From Aedoeadaptatus acetigenes (lineage in GTDB: Bacteria; Bacillota; Clostridia; Tissierellales; Peptoniphilaceae), in contig NZ_JAOQJD010000010.1 of the NCBI RefSeq assembly GCF_025566985.1, positions 30,961 to 94,960 of the forward strand: a stretch of DNA of 64,000 nucleotides. Direction: 5' to 3'. Made by a program: the position numbers and the translations under genes. Positions 1-7,168 of the stretch are shown here, piece by piece; the first letter of the stretch is position 1; every line of letters starts with the position of its first letter. The notes beneath the pieces are model-generated. The model had not been told where the DNA came from. It saw nothing but the letters and a program-made list of their open reading frames with translations, and ran no database searches.

Positions 1-1305
1 CAGGGCGTCGAAAAGATACACCCGCTCCCCGTAGAGGACGTAGTAGCCGGGCACGAGGGCCTTTTTTTCTTCTCGGCCGTCGTCTAAATAACAGAGGCTT
101 ACCCGCCTTAGGGGCTTGAGCAATTGATCGTAGCCCTCTTCTTTCGCCCCGAAAATCTCCGGATGCATGGCCACCACGTCGGCGAAGGCCATGCCTTCGA
201 CCAAGGTGTTTGCGCTTTCTTCCTCGGCTTTGTTGCGGTAGAGATAGGTCATGCGCTTCACCTGATTGTTGAAAAGTTCCACCACGATGGCGTCGATCTT
301 TTCGCCTTTTACGGGAAAGACGGGCAGGCCTTTTTCCGAATGGTTCATGACGACGCGGTAGCCCCGCCCGCCGTTGGCGGTGATGGGCTCCAGCTTTTCC
401 AAATACACATCGTCGATGGTGCCGGTGTTTTTCGCCACAAATTCAAAGGCCCGCTCCACAGCCCCGGCGGGATCCATAACTTCCTTGGCCGCTTCCGTCT
501 GGTCTTTGTAGTCCAGAAGGCCGTTGTTGTACAGGCGCACGGTGCGCTGGCCCCAGACGTAGAGGGTGGAATCTTCTTCGCCGATTTCGTGGAGGTCGTC
601 GATGCCGGCCTTTAAGAGGCGGCGAAGGAGGTCGTTTTTGTAGGCACTTTTCATATTGGTCAGATCGTTTTCGTAGACCACGTCGCTTTCAAAGACGGGC
701 TTTTCGTCGGAAATATACACGGCTCGCTGAATGCCGTAGCGCTCCCACAGGGAGCTGTAGGAGGGATTGTCTTCCCTCTCCAGGGAGCGAATGTACTTGT
801 TAATGTCCGAAAGGTTCACGGCGAAATCGGGCTTCATGGCGCCTTCTTCCGTTTCGAAGATCACGCCTTCGGATTCGGAAAAGTAGATGGCGGCGATCTC
901 GCCCTTCAGGTCGTGAAGATTGTACACGTCTTTAAAGAGGTCGGAATAGGTGCCCTTGGCTACTTCAAAGACCACCGAGGGCTTGTCGTGGCATTTTAAA
1001 TAATCCTTGTAGGCCATTTTCTCCCACTGCACCTTTTCTTTGCCGTCGAAATTTTGCTTTAAGATGTTGCGGTAAAAGGGCCAGAGGTTTTTCAGCTGCA
1101 CGGTCTTCGTGTGGGCGCCGTCGCCGAAGTTCACCACCATGGCCGCGGGCATCATGCGCCCGATGACGGCATCGGTAAATTTCGTGTCCGCCACGGCGAT
1201 GAGTTTGTTGCCCGTCGGCGGCGGGGCCAGCCAAATTTGCCGGGCGAGAACCAAGGTGAGCACCAAGAGGGCGGCGAGAATGACGGATTTCAAGCGCTCT
1301 TTCAT
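1..1305 (-). CDS. yycH: YycH-family regulator of WalK, 3' end cut by window edge
   Basis: The reading frame opens at the ATG at 1305 (ATGA overlap with the walK stop) and runs open to base 1, giving 435 codons without a stop. The N-terminus has a few charged residues and then one hydrophobic stretch (about residues 6-22, rich in L/V/A), as expected for a single-pass membrane anchor with an extracytoplasmic body. Position directly after walRK and near-family length (about 450 residues in Bacillus) identify it as YycH, which binds WalK at the membrane and modulates its kinase activity. The assignment rests on synteny and topology, because the family is poorly conserved in sequence. A yycI gene may follow beyond the edge. 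Confidence 0.8.
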   Translation of the reverse strand, partial: MKERLKSVILAALLVLTLVLARQIWLAPPPTGNKLIAVADTKFTDAVIGRMMPAAMVVNFGDGAHTKTVQLKNLWPFYRNILKQNFDGKEKVQWEKMAYKDYLKCHDKPSVVFEVAKGTYSDLFKDVYNLHDLKGEIAAIYFSESEGVIFETEEGAMKPDFAVNLSDINKYIRSLEREDNPSYSSLWERYGIQRAVYISDEKPVFESDVVYENDLTNMKSAYKNDLLRRLLKAGIDDLHEIGEEDSTLYVWGQRTVRLYNNGLLDYKDQTEAAKEVMDPAGAVERAFEFVAKNTGTIDDVYLEKLEPITANGGRGYRVVMNHSEKGLPVFPVKGEKIDAIVVELFNNQVKRMTYLYRNKAEEESANTLVEGMAFADVVAMHPEIFGAKEEGYDQLLKPLRRVSLCYLDDGREEKKALVPGYYVLYGERVYLFDAL

Positions 1306-3107
1306 GCTTCCTCCTGATCCATGGGAAAGCTCAACAACACTTCCGTGCCCACATTCAGCTCGCTCTTAATGCGAATGCGCCCGCCCATGTTTTCCATAAT
1401 GTCCTTGGCGATGGAAAGGCCCAGGCCGCTCCCGCCCATGGCGCGGCTCCTGCCCTTTTCCACGCGGTAAAAGCGTTCGTAGATGCGCTCCAAATCCCTG
1501 CGGGATATGCCAATGCCGTTGTCCTTGATCTGGATGTGCACGCGGGAGCCGTAGTTTCGGCCGATGACCTCGATTTTTCCCGCGTAGGTTGTGTACTTAA
1601 AGGCATTGGTCAAAATATTGGTAATGACCTGATAGGCCCCGTGCTTGTCCGCCAAAAAGGGGCGAATGTCCACGGGAATATCCAAATACACCTTGTGGTG
1701 GCGCTCCTTGATCATGGGCTGCAACGATTCCAAAATGGCCGTCACCACTTCGTAGGCATCCATGGACACGGGCTCCCAATTGGTGCGCTTGGCGTCCATA
1801 TTGGAAAGCTGCAAGAGGTCGGTGACCAGGTGGGTCATGCGGTCGCTTTCCCGGTCGATGATGCCTAAAAACCGCAGCTGGGCATCGCGATTTAACGACG
1901 CCTTCATCAGGGTTTCCGTGTAGGATTTAATGGTGGTAATGGGCGTCTTCAGCTCGTGGCCCACATTGGCCACGAAATCTTTTCTCAGCACGTCCAAATT
2001 GTGCTCTTCCGTAATGTCCTGCAACACGGCGATGATCCCCTGGGGCTGCTTGCTCTCCCCTTTGTAGGGGGCGTAGCGAATGTTGTAGAATTTGTTTTTG
2101 ATTTCGATTTGGCTGAGCCCGGTTAAGGAGCCTACGTCGTAGTAATTGATCTTCTCAATATTCAGCCGCTTCATGTCGAAGGCCTCGCCCACGGCGTCGT
2201 CGGCGAGATCCAAAATCTCTTTGGCCACGGGATTCATGTGAACCAACCGCCCCATGGAATCCACGGCGATGATCCCCTCGGACATGTAGCGGAACATGGT
2301 GTCCAGCTTGGACCGTTCGGAATCCATGCGGGAGATGGTCTCTTCCAGTTCCGTGGTGAGGTAATTAAACATGCTCCCCAAGCGGCCGATTTCGTCGTTG
2401 CTCTTGACTTCGACCTTTTGATTGAAATTCCCCTCGGCCATTTCCCGCGCCTGACGGGTCACGTCCCGAATGGGCAGGGTAATGGAGCGGGCCAAAATAT
2501 AGGCGAGAATGGTGGTAATGCCCATGGCCACCACCATGGCGTAGGTCATAATGACCCGGGCGTCGTCCACCACGCCGTAGAGGCCGCTTAGATCCGACAC
2601 CATGTAAAATAAGCCCATGACGCTGCCGTCTTTTGCAAAGACCGGCATGGTGTAATGGGCGTAGCGTACCTTGGTCTTGGCGTCTTCGCGAATCACCGAA
2701 GAGCCTTCGCCGCGAAAGCCGTCTAAAATCAGCTTCGGCGACAGATCGGAATCCCCCAGGGCGTTTTTCCCCGCCACGAGATCCCCGGAATTGTTGGTGG
2801 TGGCGACGATTCTCGGCACCCGTCCCGGGCCGATGACATAAATGGCCTCGTCGCTACCGATGCGCCAGGCGTCCAGGGTATTTTGAATGCGGCTGTGCAC
2901 CTCGTCCCAAGGCGTCTCCGTCAAATAGGGCGATGAATTGGCCATGGAACTTAAGGTCTGCTCCATGTCCGTCCGTACTTTCTCCAGCTGCGCGTCTTCC
3001 AGTCGGTTGACGATAAAGGCGCCGATAATGGCCATGACCACCAACACGAGGAGGACGTAGATAAATATAAATCGCCACTTGATGCTGGAATAATGCTTAT
3101 CCTCCAA
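1302..3107 (-). CDS. walK: WalK (VicK) sensor histidine kinase
   Basis: Essential cell-wall sensor kinase of the WalRK system, 601 residues. Order seen: TM1 (about 11-33), extracytoplasmic sensor region (34-180), TM2 (about 185-207), HAMP (208-260), PAS (about 265-370), HisKA with the H-box NVGHELKTPI (phospho-acceptor His384), then HATPase with N box NAFKYT and G boxes DNGIGIS and GSGLGLSI. It overlaps walR by 11 bp. The start is unusual: the frame begins at a TTG (3107-3105) whose next bases form the GGAGG at the walR stop, so the Shine-Dalgarno lies inside the first codons. A TTG start served by GAGGAG 12 nt upstream, or a rare ATC start at 3083, are the alternatives. Confidence 0.96.
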   Translation of the reverse strand: MEDKHYSSIKWRFIFIYVLLVLVVMAIIGAFIVNRLEDAQLEKVRTDMEQTLSSMANSSPYLTETPWDEVHSRIQNTLDAWRIGSDEAIYVIGPGRVPRIVATTNNSGDLVAGKNALGDSDLSPKLILDGFRGEGSSVIREDAKTKVRYAHYTMPVFAKDGSVMGLFYMVSDLSGLYGVVDDARVIMTYAMVVAMGITTILAYILARSITLPIRDVTRQAREMAEGNFNQKVEVKSNDEIGRLGSMFNYLTTELEETISRMDSERSKLDTMFRYMSEGIIAVDSMGRLVHMNPVAKEILDLADDAVGEAFDMKRLNIEKINYYDVGSLTGLSQIEIKNKFYNIRYAPYKGESKQPQGIIAVLQDITEEHNLDVLRKDFVANVGHELKTPITTIKSYTETLMKASLNRDAQLRFLGIIDRESDRMTHLVTDLLQLSNMDAKRTNWEPVSMDAYEVVTAILESLQPMIKERHHKVYLDIPVDIRPFLADKHGAYQVITNILTNAFKYTTYAGKIEVIGRNYGSRVHIQIKDNGIGISRRDLERIYERFYRVEKGRSRAMGGSGLGLSIAKDIMENMGGRIRIKSELNVGTEVLLSFPMDQEEA

Positions 3108-3780
3108 AGTAATAGCCCACTCCTCGCTTCGTTAAAATGTAGCGGAATTCTTCCCCCGGATCTTCGATTTTTTCACGCAAACGGCGCACCGTCACATCCA
3201 CGGTGCGAATGTCGCCGTAGTATTCGTAGCCCCACACCTCTTCGAGAAGGGTTTCGCGGCTGAACACCGTGCCCGGCGATTGGGCCAAATACTTCAAAAG
3301 CTCGAACTCCCGCAGAGTCAGATCGATCACCTTGCCCCGCTTCGTCACTTCGTACTTCACGGGATCGATGTTCAGATCCGCCTCTTCGATGACCTCGTCG
3401 GGCAAATAGCCTTCGTTTTCGAAATCCTGGCGGCGGAAGTTCGCCTTCACGCGGGCGATTAATTCCCCCATGCTGAAAGGCTTCACCACATAATCATCGG
3501 CGCCGAGCTCCAGGCCGCGAATGCGGTCGCCTTCGGAATCCTTTGCCGTGAGCATAATCACCGGCACGCGGCTCTTCTTGCGAATCTCCCGCAGGGTTTC
3601 AAAGCCGTCCATGCGCGGCATCATGACATCCAAAAGCACCAAGTCCGGCGCCCAGCTGTCGAAGGTTTCCAAACAGGCCACGCCGTCTTTTGCCATGGCG
3701 GTTTCGTAGCCTTCGTTGGATAAATTGTATGCAATAATTTCGGCAATGGCCGATTCGTCTTCTGTAATTAATATTTTCAT
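3097..3780 (-). CDS. walR: WalR (VicR) response regulator
   Basis: OmpR/PhoB-type response regulator, 227 residues. The receiver domain (1-118) has the acidic pair E7/D8, phospho-acceptor Asp51 (LLDVMMPRMDG), Thr in MLTAKD and Lys in VVKPF. The winged-helix DNA-binding domain (about 130-226) carries LTLREFELLKYLA and TVDVTVRRLREKIE. It controls murein hydrolase and wall genes in Bacillota and is phosphorylated by the neighbouring kinase. Start ATG at 3780 has a strong Shine-Dalgarno (GGGAGGAGG). Its final codons GGA GGA TAA also supply the ribosome site near the walK start, so the two are translationally coupled. Confidence 0.97.
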   Translation of the reverse strand: MKILITEDESAIAEIIAYNLSNEGYETAMAKDGVACLETFDSWAPDLVLLDVMMPRMDGFETLREIRKKSRVPVIMLTAKDSEGDRIRGLELGADDYVVKPFSMGELIARVKANFRRQDFENEGYLPDEVIEEADLNIDPVKYEVTKRGKVIDLTLREFELLKYLAQSPGTVFSRETLLEEVWGYEYYGDIRTVDVTVRRLREKIEDPGEEFRYILTKRGVGYYFGG

Positions 3781-3798
3781 AGGATCCCTCCTCCCTCG

Positions 3799-3830
3799 AT
3801 TATATCATAGGTAAAATCGGTTATAATCAA
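3799..3830 (-). promoter_or_regulatory. walR promoter with extended -10; mirror-image on + strand
   Basis: On the minus strand TATAAT (3804-3799) is preceded by TG at the extended -10 position, and a TTGATT lies 20 bp further upstream (3830-3825). The predicted start site is about 12 nt before the walR ATG, leaving a leader that is little more than the Shine-Dalgarno. The right arm TATAATC (3822-3828) mirrors the left GATTATA (3798-3804), so a plus-strand -10 also exists and would fire antisense into the chorismate mutase gene. Confidence 0.6.
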
Positions 3831-3839
3831 GAGGAGCCA

Positions 3840-4088
3840 TCAGTCCTGAAGGTTTCGGGAAAGTTCCATCATTTTTTCATAAAGGGCGCGCACTTCAGGC
3901 CCGTAGGGCGCGGCCTTCTCTTCCAATCGGGCGAGAAGGACCGCTTCCCGCGCGGGATCGTAGACCGCCCGTCCGATCTTTTTCTTCTCCTCGCCCATGG
4001 CGCGGGACAAATCGAAGCGGGCCTTTAAAAGATCCACCAATTCGTCGTCTACGGCGTCGATTTTCTTACGAATAGATTCTACTGACAT
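3840..4088 (-). CDS. AroQ-type chorismate mutase domain protein
   Basis: An 82-residue all-helical chorismate mutase of the AroQ (CM type II) fold, converting chorismate to prephenate for Phe/Tyr synthesis. Family pattern seen: N-terminal IRKKIDAVDDELVDLL, an Arg in the LKARFDLS segment, the K-K-K-I lysine cluster and VYDPAREAVLL with the R-E pair in the active site. The start ATG at 4088 is chosen because GGAGG lies 5 bases upstream; a longer frame to 4151 has no ribosome site. It stands alone, not fused to prephenate dehydratase or DAHP synthase. It could also be a non-catalytic regulatory homologue. Confidence 0.85.
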   Translation of the reverse strand: MSVESIRKKIDAVDDELVDLLKARFDLSRAMGEEKKKIGRAVYDPAREAVLLARLEEKAAPYGPEVRALYEKMMELSRNLQD

Positions 4089-4092
4089 AATT

Positions 4093-4102
4093 CCTCCGGA
4101 GG
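4093..4102. promoter_or_regulatory. Palindromic Shine-Dalgarno serving two divergent genes
   Basis: CCTCCGGAGG is a perfect 10-bp palindrome centred between the divergent start codons at 4088 (minus) and 4107 (plus). Read on either strand it gives GGAGG at normal spacing (4-5 nt) to its ATG. With only 18 bp between start codons, neither promoter can lie between the genes, so each transcript must begin inside the opposite gene. Confidence 0.85.
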
Positions 4103-4106
4103 TTAC

Positions 4107-4964
4107 ATGATTCACATAATTTATCACGGTTACTTTTCCTTCGCCATCCACAAAGTGGTGCAGGATCTCGTTTCAAAGGGCACCGATGTTTTTGCCAAGC
4201 CCCACACGGACTACGTCCTCCTTGCGGAAAAAGAGGGCGTCGTCGCCCGAGACATGAAGGGGGATCCCACCCCCGACGCCATCTTGTTTTTCGACAAAGA
4301 CATTCGCCTGGCCCGGGCCCTGGAAAAAACCTGCCCCCTCTTTAATCCGGCGGATGCCATCGCCTTGGCCGACGACAAAATCGCCACCTACGAAGCCCTG
4401 GCTCCCTTCCTTCCCATGATCGATACCATCCCCGCTCCCTTTCACTACCGACCCCAAGCGCCGAAAGACGAATTTCTCGATTATGTGGAGGCACACTTCG
4501 GCTACCCCATGGTCATCAAAGCCGCCAAAGGCTCCTTCGGCGAGCAGGTGTACCTGGCGAAAAATCGCGACGAAGCGAAGGAGATCGCGGAAAAAATCGG
4601 GGCGACGGATTATCTCTTTCAGCCTTTTATCGCCGAGTCCGCCGGCGTGGACAAGCGGGTACTCGTCATCGGCGATGAAATCCTCGGCGCCATCGAGCGC
4701 AGAAACGATCACGACTTTCGCGCCAACATCGCCGCGGGATCCACGGCCCGGCCCATCCGCCTCACCGAAGAAGAAAAATCCCTGGCCCTCGCCGCCCACA
4801 AAAAAGCCGGCCTCGCCTTTTCAGGCATCGACCTCATCGACTCCCACGACGGCCCCCTTTTAGTGGAGATCAATTCCAATATGAGCTATTTAGGCTTTCA
4901 AGAAGCCACAGGCATCGACGTGTCGAAGAAACTTTTGGCCTATGTCGAGGCGCAGATCCGATAA
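4107..4964 (+). CDS. RimK-like ATP-grasp ligase
   Basis: A 285-residue ATP-grasp protein resembling RimK-type alpha-L-glutamate ligases. These join an amino acid to a carboxylate through an acyl-phosphate. N-terminal part (1-105) is the pre-ATP-grasp region. ATP-binding strands include MVIKAAKGSFG (about 137-147) and the QPFIAES linker, and the C-terminal metal site is LLVEINSN (E254, N256). Substrate cannot be read from sequence; relatives modify ribosomal protein S6, F420, lysine-carrier protein or small peptides. It is monocistronic and divergent from a chorismate mutase gene, giving no clear pathway hint. Confidence 0.8.
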   Translation: MIHIIYHGYFSFAIHKVVQDLVSKGTDVFAKPHTDYVLLAEKEGVVARDMKGDPTPDAILFFDKDIRLARALEKTCPLFNPADAIALADDKIATYEALAPFLPMIDTIPAPFHYRPQAPKDEFLDYVEAHFGYPMVIKAAKGSFGEQVYLAKNRDEAKEIAEKIGATDYLFQPFIAESAGVDKRVLVIGDEILGAIERRNDHDFRANIAAGSTARPIRLTEEEKSLALAAHKKAGLAFSGIDLIDSHDGPLLVEINSNMSYLGFQEATGIDVSKKLLAYVEAQIR

Positions 4965-5080
4965 ATTCAGTGTAGCACGTTTCCGATAGGGGGACAATCG
5001 GCGGGAGATTGGCCAAAGCGGCAGCCCATCGCTAAAACCATCATCCGATGCAAAATCGTCAAGCCACGCAAAAAAGAAAA

Positions 5081-5104
5081 CATCCTCTGCATTTGCAAAG
5101 GATG
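5081..5104 (+). terminator. Hairpin after the RimK-like gene, T-run displaced by IS end
   Basis: CATCCT and AGGATG pair around a small loop, with an A-run just upstream. No T-run follows: the base of the stem abuts the 53-bp repeat that starts at 5105, which brings its own hairpin and T-run. It looks like a native terminator whose tail was replaced by an insertion-sequence end. Confidence 0.45.
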
Positions 5105-5157
5105 TCAGACTGCAGACAAACTCCGAATAAATTTCGGGGTTTGTCTCTTTTTTATGT
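5105..5157. repeat. 53-bp repeat, copy A: IS1182-like end with terminator hairpin
   Basis: Matches 43924-43976 at 51 of 53 positions. It contains the hairpin AGACAAACTCCGAA / TTCGGGGTTTGTCT followed by CTCTTTTTT, so it should terminate plus-strand transcription. It also encodes the last codons of the transposase relic on the minus strand, so it is read here as the terminal part of an insertion sequence. Confidence 0.75.
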
Positions 5158-5377
5158 TGTCAATCCATTTTCTCCATAAATCAGTAAAAGAAGGGCCGTC
5201 GCCTCCTCCGTCCCGCTCTTTTCGATCCATCATTAGTGCCAGTTTTTTCATGTTCATGCATGCAAAGGTCAACACCGCTTTTAGATCCATTTTCTTTCGT
5301 CCACGCCGGTTGGTGTAACGTAGACAGTTTTTTTCGCTCGCCTTTGTGAAATTGAGGCGAATGCTGTTTGATGACAC
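5105..5377 (-). pseudogene. C-terminal relic of an IS1182-like transposase
   Basis: About 90 codons survive on the minus strand. LRYTNRRGRKKM followed by LTFACMNMKKLA matches the C-terminal pattern of IS1182/DDE_Tnp_1_6 transposases (RYxxxRGxxK ... LxxACxNxKKLA). The upstream SIRLNF may be a decayed form of the catalytic-Glu block (SIERxF), which would mean the last catalytic acid is gone. No start codon, N-terminus or catalytic aspartates remain. The 5' side ends at about 5380 next to the terminator of the following gene. It is a degenerate mobile-element fragment, not a functional gene. Confidence 0.75.
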
Positions 5378-5413
5378 AAAAAAGGGAGGGTGAATCGGAT
5401 GATTCTCCCTCCT
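5377..5413 (-). terminator. Terminator of the 3D-domain protein gene
   Basis: On the minus strand GGAGGG-A-GAATC, a short loop, and GATTC-A-CCCTCC form a long stem followed by TTTTTT (A-run 5377-5383 on plus). It lies about 40 bases after the stop at 5450. Confidence 0.85.
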
Positions 5414-5449
5414 TTATCATCACTCTGACGCCCTCAAGCGTCTCTTTTC

Positions 5450-6415
5450 TCAGTCTTCTAAGACATACACAATCACATTCCTCCGACCGAAGTTGTAGGC
5501 TTCTCTTCTGCTGTTGTAGAACAGATCGATGCGATTGCCTTTGATGGCGCCTCCGGTATCTTCGGCCACGGCAAAGCCGTAGGTGGGGAAGCCGTCGGCG
5601 CTTTCGATATAGAGTTTGGTGCCGAGGGGGATCACGCGGGGATCCACGGCCACGGCGCCGACGCGGGCGCGGGTGCCGGAGGCGGTCCATTTGCCGGCGC
5701 TCGGATCGTAGGCCGTGCCGTTCATGGTGATTTTCTTTTTGTATTTCTTGCCGTGAATCATGTTTTCCACGGGCTTCGTACCCACTTCGACGATTTCATT
5801 TTTTCCTTCACGAATGACGCGGGAGGAGAGGACGATGCGGGCGGTTTCTTCGCCGTTGACGGTGCTGATGCGCACCACTTCTTCCACTTTGCTCGCCTCG
5901 CCTTTTTGAATGACGCGCTCACTCCCCGCATCCATTTGGGGATTTTCTCTGCGCTCGGTGGCAAAGGGCATATCGCGCATGGCTTTTTCCGTGCGCTCTT
6001 TATAGCGATTGATGCGCAGGATTTCGCCTTCTTTTACGCTGCCTTCCATGGGCGGGGTGACTGTGTCTTTTTCGCCGAGCTTAATGTTCAGCTCGTTCAG
6101 TATGTCCGCCACTTTGTTCGATGTGGCGGAGCGGGTGTAGCTATGTTTGCCGTCTTTCACGGTAATGGTGTAGCCCGATCTGATGGTGAGATCCGCCTGC
6201 TCGCTCAGTGCTTCCGATGCGCTGGGGAAGGGCACTTGGCCTTTTTCGAGGATGATGTCTTTTTCCAGGAGAAATTCGCCGACGGTGGCGGCGTCGGTTT
6301 CGTAGCGAGCGGGGGCGAGGCCCGGCCGATTGACGGTGACAGTTTTCGCTTCCGCATGGGCGGGCAGAATGAGGCTCAGGGCGAGGGCCGAAAGCAGGGC
6401 GGTCTTTTTTATCAC
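5450..6415 (-). CDS. Secreted DUF348/G5/3D-domain wall protein (YabE/RpfB-like)
   Basis: A 321-residue exported protein. The start GTG at 6415 follows AAAGGAGAT; a longer frame to 6508 has no ribosome site. A signal peptide (K-K then LLSALALSLILPAHA, cleavage near residue 22) is followed by two DUF348 repeats (about 24-65 and 80-120), a G5-like segment (about 165-225) and a C-terminal 3D domain with TAYDPS, VAVDPRVIPLGT and AVAEDTGGAIKGNRIDLF, which carry the three conserved aspartates. Relatives are peptidoglycan-lytic or resuscitation-type wall enzymes (YabE, YocH, Rpf2). It likely cleaves or binds wall glycan outside the cell. Single gene with its own terminator. Confidence 0.9.
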   Translation of the reverse strand: MIKKTALLSALALSLILPAHAEAKTVTVNRPGLAPARYETDAATVGEFLLEKDIILEKGQVPFPSASEALSEQADLTIRSGYTITVKDGKHSYTRSATSNKVADILNELNIKLGEKDTVTPPMEGSVKEGEILRINRYKERTEKAMRDMPFATERRENPQMDAGSERVIQKGEASKVEEVVRISTVNGEETARIVLSSRVIREGKNEIVEVGTKPVENMIHGKKYKKKITMNGTAYDPSAGKWTASGTRARVGAVAVDPRVIPLGTKLYIESADGFPTYGFAVAEDTGGAIKGNRIDLFYNSRREAYNFGRRNVIVYVLED

Positions 6416-6451
6416 GATGGTATCTCCTTTGTCCGAGTTTTTCCGTAATTG

Positions 6452-6466
6452 GTTACAATTTGTAAC
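6452..6466. promoter_or_regulatory. 15-bp palindrome upstream of the 3D-protein gene
   Basis: GTTACAA-T-TTGTAAC is a perfect inverted repeat 37 bp upstream of the GTG start, in the probable promoter region. It has the size of a dimer operator. The binding protein is unknown. Confidence 0.4.
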
Positions 6467-6538
6467 TTTCACAAAACCAATTGTACCAATCGAAAAAACC
6501 GGGGGCAAGGAAATGGCTGCGATGTCATCTTTTTGTAA

Positions 6539-7168
6539 TTAAAGGAGGGTTTTTAAGAGTTTCGCCACGCCGTACATGATTTTTGCCGTCATGCCCCAAA
6601 CGATTTGCTCTTTCTTTTCGGCGCCTTTGTAGAAAAAGATGCGGTCGATGTAGTTGTTAAATGGGGCCACGGTGGTGGTGGGAATGAGTTCGTAGGGAAA
6701 GCCGTCGTCGTTGTCTTTTTTGAATTCGATGGGGTGCACCTCCGGTTCCGTTTCCAAGAAGAGGTCGAGGGGCACGGTAAAGACGTAGGCCACTTCCGCG
6801 GGCTCCGGATCGATGGCGGCTACGTCCACGCCGTGGAGGACGCCGATAAAGCAGTGCACGGCTTTGCTCTGGCGGGTGACGAGGTAGTCGCTTTCGCCTA
6901 AGATTTCCAAACAGGCGGGATCGATCCTGAGCTCTTCGATAGTCTCTCGAAAGGCCGCTTCTTCGGGCGTCTCCCCTTCTTCGATGCGGCCGCCGGGGAG
7001 GGACACTTCGCCGGTGTGGCTTTTCAGGCGGGCGGAGCGCTTTTCAAAGAGCACGTGCAGCTCTCCTTCCACCTCCACCAGGGCGCACAAGACGGCGTAG
7101 CGGTGGTCCAGGCCCAGGGGTTCGGGGCGATGGTTTTCTAAAAGGCGGGTAATTTTTTCTTTATTCAA
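6539..7168 (-). CDS. NUDIX hydrolase, CoA pyrophosphatase-like
   Basis: A 209-residue NUDIX protein. The TTG start at 7168 (sequence MNKEKITRLLENH) is chosen because AAAGAGG lies 7 nt upstream; it overlaps the patatin stop by 8 bp. The NUDIX box GGRIEEGETPEEAAFRETIEEL (G-x5-E-x7-REUxEE) is intact, and the preceding LPGG with SHTGEVS agrees with the CoA-pyrophosphatase (NudL/YeaB) subgroup, which splits CoA into phosphopantetheine and 3',5'-ADP. Translational coupling with the patatin phospholipase suggests a shared transcript; a functional link is not evident. Confidence 0.85.
   Translation of the reverse strand: MNKEKITRLLENHRPEPLGLDHRYAVLCALVEVEGELHVLFEKRSARLKSHTGEVSLPGGRIEEGETPEEAAFRETIEELRIDPACLEILGESDYLVTRQSKAVHCFIGVLHGVDVAAIDPEPAEVAYVFTVPLDLFLETEPEVHPIEFKKDNDDGFPYELIPTTTVAPFNNYIDRIFFYKGAEKKEQIVWGMTAKIMYGVAKLLKTLL

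Noticed and set aside
4089..4151. Longer start for the chorismate mutase
   Set aside because: It would overlap the divergent ligase start and has no ribosome site.
5181..5690. A 169-codon minus-strand frame across the terminator and the end of the 3D-protein gene
   Set aside because: It is an out-of-frame reading of the 3D domain and the IS relic; Arg-rich low-complexity translation.
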